A DNA stretch of 64,000 nucleotides from CAJXMH01 sp040220135 (lineage in GTDB: Bacteria > Bacteroidota > Bacteroidia > Flavobacteriales_E > Vicingaceae). The translations under genes and the position numbers were made by a program. The stretch lies in assembly GCA_040220135.1 (NCBI GenBank), contig JAVJTT010000011.1:1-64000 (forward strand), given 5' to 3'. The notes beneath the pieces are model-generated. The model was not told where the DNA came from and ran no database searches. It saw nothing but the letters and a program-made list of their open reading frames with translations. Positions 60,501-64,000 of this stretch are shown here, one piece after another. Within the stretch, counting starts at the first letter, position 1. Each line of letters opens with the position of its first letter.

Positions 60501-60643
60501 TGTTCTTCCTTCTCTACGGAGCCGTTAGCATACTCTTTTGCATTGTTTTCTACGCTTTGTGCCACCCAGGTGAAAGACAACTGATAAAGGCAGGCCAGTG
60601 TGAGCAAGACTATGAACGTCCAAATTAATCCCTTGTTTTGCAT
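57560..60643 (-). CDS. secDF: Protein translocase SecDF fusion
   Basis: 1027 aa. SecD half: transmembrane helix 1 (about 7-25), LGLDLKGGMNVTLEV, P1 periplasmic domain, then five helices with GIAGIVLTIGISVDANVLIYERIREEL. SecF half from about residue 715: helix, YGVDFTGGRSYLVRF, and a closing bundle with TVVGYSINDTVVVFDRIRE. The fusion is usual in Bacteroidota. It uses the proton gradient to finish translocation by SecYEG. An acidic, Thr/Ser/Asp-rich insert of about 85 residues (about 256-340) interrupts the P1 domain. Confidence 0.97.
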   Translation of the reverse strand: MQNKGLIWTFIVLLTLACLYQLSFTWVAQSVENNAKEYANGSVEKEEQYLDSIASQSVYPLFDFTYSEVQKNVLNLGLDLKGGMNVTLEVSVADVIIALSSDSQDEDFRKAVELAKEKQRSSQDNYVNLFNESWNEIAPTKPMASVFYTLENKDNIDRNATNEEVVDFLREEADAAFDRTFQVLRTRVNLFGVAQPNIQKLTASDRILVELPGVKNKERVRQLLQGTAKLEFWETYENAQVYSYLAQANEKLNLMKSGESADTVKAVTDTTAQLADSDTIGVTNDSEEDALAALSEEDEATDTTVVDSTEKEVSIMDQLGASDTTATDSAMADQSFEDFAKDNPLFAVLSPSIYQNEQGNYVPGEGPTVGYSAIKDTAKVNEYLAMPEIQKIFPKDLRLLWTAKPFDDEGRFLQLIAIEVTSRDGSAPLEGDVITDAFQDFGQFGGRPQITMKMNTLGAKTWKNLTGDNIGKSIAIVLDNYVYSFPNVNSEIAGGVSSIEGDFTIDEAKLIANILKAGKLPAPARIVEEAVVGPSLGQQSINDGLLSFIVALVIVLLYMIFYYGKAGIASDIALLANLFFIMGVLASTNIALTLPGIAGIVLTIGISVDANVLIYERIREELRAGKGPRLAITDGYKNAYSSIIDANVTTLLTGIILWFFGTGPVEGFAKVLVIGILTSLFSAIFITRLIFAWRLDNKKKITVSTKITDGAFQNMSWQFVNKRKTFYIISGLIILVGIGSFATRGLSYGVDFTGGRSYLVRFDESVTTADVRNSLATSFVTDDGQNLAPEVKTFGEDSQVKITTSFMIESEAEDADAQVEDKLNSGLEALGLEYQVMSSQKVGPTIADDIKKSSLWAIAFSLVIIFLYILLRFRKWQYGLGAVVAIFHDVLIVLSVFSIAYGFLPFSLDIDQAFIAAILTVVGYSINDTVVVFDRIREYLNSYKKRKMLDVINEALNSTLSRTVNTSLSTFFVLLMIFIFGGEVIRGFAFALLVGVAVGTYSSLCVATPIVIDLSKKVDETKKKVKK

Positions 60644-60680
60644 GATTTAGCTTGTAAAATTTTGTTCTTTTTGAAGCCTG

Positions 60681-60712
60681 CAAATATAGAATTTCCGCTA
60701 AGAAATAGCAAT
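60681..60712 (-). promoter_or_regulatory. Promoter of secDF
   Basis: ATTG (60712-60709), 20-bp spacer, TATATTTG (60688-60681), an exact -7 match, 37 nt before the ATG. Confidence 0.6.
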
Positions 60713-60753
60713 TTATTGAAATGGGATAATTTATTGCTTCAAAGCAACCTAAA

Positions 60754-60786
60754 TTTGAGGCTTTCGTCATACAATTGTTACCTTTA
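60754..60786 (+). promoter_or_regulatory. Promoter of the FG-GAP protein gene
   Basis: TTTG (60754-60757), 21-bp spacer, TACCTTTA (60779-60786), ending four bases before the ATG at 60791. The transcript would be leaderless or nearly so. Confidence 0.6.
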
Positions 60787-60790
60787 TTAA

Positions 60791-63316
60791 ATGAAGTTGA
60801 AATTAGCAGCTAGTCCTATCTTTAAGGCCTTTTTTTTATATATGCTTAGCTTTTTCATTAGCATGGAAAGCATAGCCCAATTAAACTATTACGTTTACGA
60901 TTCCCTAAAATTTGAACAAAATGGGAATCCAATACCCCAACCTTTTATTGGTGGTTTAAATGCTGCTCAGTTTGGACAAGTAGACATCAACCAAGATGGA
61001 AAGCTTGACTTATTAGTATTAGATAGAGCGGGTTTTAAGCTCAGTCCTTTTCTAAATCAGGGAGCAACAAACGAGGCAAAATACAAATATGCTCCTGAAT
61101 TTATTCCTTATCTACCGCCTAGCAGAAATCAACTCTATACATACGACTACAACTGTGATGGCAAAATGGACATTATAGTAGGTGCTTCCATCTTAAGGGT
61201 TTACAAAAACATAAGCAATGACACAAATGGCCTGCTTTTCGAAGATGTTGGGGTGATTCAAACTAGATACAGCCCTACCTCAAGTCCTGCTACCTTAAAC
61301 CCCAATCAGCCCAACCTGATCGGATTTGGCGACATTGAAGGTGATGGTGACATGGACATTATCGCTGAATTTAGTGGTGGCAATCAAATAGAGTATCATA
61401 GAAACTTATCTCTTGAGCAAACCGGAGAATGTGGACTTATCTTTGAACGGAGAGCTAAATGTTGGGGAGATGTTGTTGAATCGAACTTAAGCGCTGATAT
61501 CTTTTTAGATTCTTGTCGTTTTACCGAATATTCATATGGAGAGTTGAACGAAACAAAAGATCCTATGCATTCTCAAAATCAAAAAGGGAACAAACATGGC
61601 AGCTCTTCTATCACCGTTCTTGACTTGGGCGATAATGGGAGCCAAGACTTGCTCTTAGGAGATGATGGCAGCAACACCATTACAGCCCTATATAATGATG
61701 ATAGCTCAAGTTCTCCCAGAATTAATGCTCATATTTTCAATGTAGACACCGCTTTTCCATCTTATAATCGGCCTGTTTCCATCTCTACTTTTCCTGCTGC
61801 TTTTTACTTAGATTTTGACAATGACGGCTACAAAGATTTGTTATTTTCGAGCAATAATGTCGACCCTACTTTTCCTGGAAAAAGTAAAAATAACATTTCG
61901 TACTACAAGAAAAACCCTACAAATGGCAAATTCGAATATCAAAACATTAGGCCATTTTTTGATCAAATGTTAGACCTTGGAAAAAGAAGCCACCCTGCTT
62001 TTGTGGATTACAACAAAGATGGCCTTTTTGATATGGTGGTGGGCAACTTCGGGTATTTTAATGAAACCAACTTTAAAGAGAATGGCCAACTTGCACTTTT
62101 TCTTAATACCGGTAGTCAAGGTTTACCAAAATTTGACCTGATTGATACTAACTTCTTAGATATTCCATCTTTAAATTTGAATCAAGCAAGCAATGAAACC
62201 ACCAAAGGTTTAAAACCTTGTTTCGGAGATCTTGATGGAGATGGAGATGAAGACCTTTTAATTGGAACAGAAAGTGGGTGGATTCATTATTTCGAGGACA
62301 CTTCAACGACAGGTTCGGCCTCTTTTAAGCTTATTGAGAGTCGGTTTCAGAACATCAATACTTTTCAAAGTTCAGCTCCTACCCTGTTTGACGTAAACGA
62401 AGATGGCTTGCTTGACCTCATCATCGGACAATACAACGGTCGGATATCCTACAGAGAAAATTACGGTAATCAAAACCAGGCTTACTTCAATTTGCTGGTT
62501 GAATCTATTGAATGGCAGTTTGACACTATCGTTAGGTTTAATCTAGAAGGAAACCCAAATCTTTCGAATTTCAATAAAGGTGATCAAGTTAAATCGGAAT
62601 ATGCAGACAGCCTTCAAAATAGGGGCATTTATGAAATCCACGCCATCAATGATGCTCAGAATTACCTTGACCTTATTCACCCATTTACCGGAGGCAGTAT
62701 AGATGATGAGCCCAATTCAGAAGGCGTTATCAATTACTCAAATGATCATTGGGGCCGATTCTCAGGGTCCCCTTCCCCCTTTTCTTTAGCAAGCATTCCT
62801 TTTCTTTTTAAAGACTTTGAAGACAAAACCAAGATGATCGTTGGCTTTGAAAATGGATCCATCTTACTAGTAGATAGCATCACAGCATTAGAAGGCGATA
62901 CATTCCGAATAATTGACTCTAATTATGTTTATCCTTATTTGGGAAGTAATGTATCTATTGCAGGCACAGACCTAAATGGCGATAGTTACATGGATTTGGC
63001 AGTGGGTAACCTAAACGGTGGTTTAACAATTCTTTATGGACTAAACAATTTAGGTATAGCTTCTAAAAGTAAGGACGTTTCAAATGTTTTTAAAGTTTTC
63101 CCTAATCCAACTAATGGCTACGTAACCTTAAGAATTGAATCCAAAGAAAACCATGCCAATCAATTTGAGATCCGAGATCTAAAAGGTAGAATCATTAATC
63201 GCTTTTCTGCCAAAACAAGACAATACGATATGTCATCCCTACCTAGAGGAATGTACTTCGTAAGCTTGGTTTTTGAATCCGGTGAAAGGCAGACTCAAAA
63301 AATTATCTTGCAATAA
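60791..63316 (+). CDS. FG-GAP/VCBS-repeat secreted protein with type A T9SS sorting domain
   Basis: 841 aa. Signal peptide (about 1-29, ending ESIAQ). At least seven VCBS/FG-GAP units of the type [D.N.DG..DLL/I.G], for example VDINQDGKLDLLVLD, GDIEGDGDMDIIAEF, LDFDNDGYKDLLFSS, DYNKDGLFDMVVG, GDLDGDGDEDLLIGT, DVNEDGLLDLIIG and TDLNGDSYMDLAVG; the Asp-rich loops bind Ca2+ in a beta-propeller. The C-terminal Por secretion domain (about 765-841: FKVFPNPTNGYVTLRI, YDMSSLPRGMYFVSL, KIILQ) marks it as a T9SS substrate. Cell-surface or secreted; ligand unknown. Confidence 0.93.
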   Translation: MKLKLAASPIFKAFFLYMLSFFISMESIAQLNYYVYDSLKFEQNGNPIPQPFIGGLNAAQFGQVDINQDGKLDLLVLDRAGFKLSPFLNQGATNEAKYKYAPEFIPYLPPSRNQLYTYDYNCDGKMDIIVGASILRVYKNISNDTNGLLFEDVGVIQTRYSPTSSPATLNPNQPNLIGFGDIEGDGDMDIIAEFSGGNQIEYHRNLSLEQTGECGLIFERRAKCWGDVVESNLSADIFLDSCRFTEYSYGELNETKDPMHSQNQKGNKHGSSSITVLDLGDNGSQDLLLGDDGSNTITALYNDDSSSSPRINAHIFNVDTAFPSYNRPVSISTFPAAFYLDFDNDGYKDLLFSSNNVDPTFPGKSKNNISYYKKNPTNGKFEYQNIRPFFDQMLDLGKRSHPAFVDYNKDGLFDMVVGNFGYFNETNFKENGQLALFLNTGSQGLPKFDLIDTNFLDIPSLNLNQASNETTKGLKPCFGDLDGDGDEDLLIGTESGWIHYFEDTSTTGSASFKLIESRFQNINTFQSSAPTLFDVNEDGLLDLIIGQYNGRISYRENYGNQNQAYFNLLVESIEWQFDTIVRFNLEGNPNLSNFNKGDQVKSEYADSLQNRGIYEIHAINDAQNYLDLIHPFTGGSIDDEPNSEGVINYSNDHWGRFSGSPSPFSLASIPFLFKDFEDKTKMIVGFENGSILLVDSITALEGDTFRIIDSNYVYPYLGSNVSIAGTDLNGDSYMDLAVGNLNGGLTILYGLNNLGIASKSKDVSNVFKVFPNPTNGYVTLRIESKENHANQFEIRDLKGRIINRFSAKTRQYDMSSLPRGMYFVSLVFESGERQTQKIILQ

Positions 63317-63341
63317 AAAAAGGGAGCCGTAGCTCCCTTTT
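63315..63341. terminator. Bidirectional terminator between the FG-GAP gene and mdh
   Basis: GGGAGC (63322-63327), CGTA loop, GCTCCC (63332-63337), with A6 before and T4 after. Serves both convergent genes. Confidence 0.85.
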
Positions 63342-63362
63342 CAACTCTTTAAGTTTCTAAAC

Positions 63363-64000
63363 TTAAAACAAGTCCATATTATCTAAAACATCCATTACAG
63401 AACGAACTGCTTTTGCAGAATCGTCAAGTAATGCTTTTTCGTCTTCGTTTAATTCTAGTTCAATGATTTTTTCAATTCCTTTTGAACCCAATACTACCGG
63501 TACTCCCAAGTAAATATTGTCCATTCCGTATTCACCATTCAATAGTGCACATACAGGGAATATTCTCTTCTGATCACGAACAATTGCTTCAACCATTTGC
63601 GCTGCTGCGGCACCTGGTGCGTACCAAGCTGAAGTTCCCATTAAGTTTACTAATTCGCCTCCGCCTTTCTTGGTTCTTTCAACAATGGCGTTCAGTTTAT
63701 CTTCTGAAATTAGTTCTGTAACCGGAATACCACCAACAGTGGTGTATCTTGGAAGTGGCACCATAGTATCGCCATGGCCTCCCATCAAAACAGCTTGAAT
63801 ATCTTTGGGTGATAAGTTTAACTCTTCAGCCAAGAAAGAACGATACCTTGCGGTGTCTAGGATTCCAGCCATTCCAAATACTCTTGAAGAATCGATCTTA
63901 GCGGTTAAGTAAGCACAATATGTCATGACGTCCAAAGGATTGGAAACGATAATGATCTTTGAATCTGGAGAGTGCTTTATGATATTTTCAGTTACGGACT
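63363..64000 (-). CDS. mdh: Malate dehydrogenase, C-terminal part (start outside window)
   Basis: About 212 codons, open to the window end, so the N-terminal NAD-binding motif is missing. Present are SNPLDVMTYCAYLTAK, GMAGILDTARYRSFLAEEL (Asp-x-x-Arg substrate region), the catalytic His in MGGHGDTMVPLPRYTTVGG, and YLGVPVVLGSKGIEKIIEL. It is an LDH-like MDH of the TCA cycle, oxidising malate to oxaloacetate with NAD+. Confidence 0.95.
   Translation of the reverse strand, partial: SVTENIIKHSPDSKIIIVSNPLDVMTYCAYLTAKIDSSRVFGMAGILDTARYRSFLAEELNLSPKDIQAVLMGGHGDTMVPLPRYTTVGGIPVTELISEDKLNAIVERTKKGGGELVNLMGTSAWYAPGAAAAQMVEAIVRDQKRIFPVCALLNGEYGMDNIYLGVPVVLGSKGIEKIIELELNEDEKALLDDSAKAVRSVMDVLDNMDLF

Noticed and set aside
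60734..60747. TTGCTT-CA-AAGCAA palindrome between secDF and the FG-GAP gene as an operator
   Set aside because: A 6-2-6 dyad in AT-rich sequence is weak evidence, and its position does not fit either promoter clearly.

Overview
The window comes from a Bacteroidota chromosome, most likely a marine-type flavobacterial lineage. The evidence is type IX secretion (T9SS) substrates with type A and type B C-terminal sorting domains, a PorP/SprF partner protein, a type III glutamine synthetase, a SecDF fusion, DUF3467 downstream of rpoC, and promoters with the Bacteroidota -7 element TAnnTTTG in place of a sigma70 -10 box. The base composition is moderately AT-rich and even throughout. I see no insertion sequence, prophage, CRISPR array or rRNA operon. 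Almost all of the window reads as core chromosome.

Layout. 1-5.3 kb: the 3' end of a giant SprB-repeat adhesin overlapping a porP/sprF gene. 5.4-10 kb: a charged secreted protein divergent from a histidine kinase/response regulator pair, then a small secreted protein and a DUF2807 lipoprotein. 10-16.3 kb: a NamZ-like muramidase, a LolC/E-type permease, a CBS-domain PLP enzyme and a patatin with a BamA-like barrel. 16.3-23.5 kb: two small membrane proteins, then the five-gene spoIIM-DUF4129-DUF4350-moxR-DUF58 operon, divergent from an RDD protein. 23.6-38.6 kb, all on the minus strand: the information-processing block rpsU, xer-type recombinase, hpf, tRNA-Thr/Tyr/Gly/Thr, tuf, tRNA-Trp, secE, nusG, rplKAJL, rpoBC, DUF3467. 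38.6-44.1 kb: acyl-CoA dehydrogenase, apt, a helix-hairpin-helix protein, a lipoprotein and an unusual alanine/glycine symporter. 44.2-51.7 kb: a tightly packed run purM-prfA-pyrF-ywqK-DUF2851-pspC-K+ channel-rmlD. 51.8-60.6 kb: a PorE-like OmpA protein, type III glutamine synthetase, Na+/Ca2+ exchanger, tatA and secDF. 60.8-63.3 kb: an FG-GAP/VCBS-repeat T9SS substrate. 63.4 kb to the end: the 3' part of mdh.

How it fits together. Three T9SS substrates, a PorP/SprF protein, a PorE-like peptidoglycan-binding protein, SecDF and TatA give a strong cell-surface and secretion theme. The 36.5-37.1 kb stretch has no protein gene. It holds four tRNA genes in the same order as the E. coli thrU-tyrU-glyT-thrT-tufB operon, plus a 16-nt tRNA-Thr fragment. 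Intrinsic terminators separate most transcription units and several are shared by convergent genes.

The points most worth a second look are: a symporter with a SprB-like and a lipoyl-like domain in front of its permease; a four-site direct-repeat array between a two-component operon and a secreted charged protein; an RDD gene whose conserved N-terminus has no ATG/GTG/TTG codon; perfect or near-perfect palindromes upstream of glnN and of the acyl-CoA dehydrogenase gene; and a long hairpin between rplL and rpoB.
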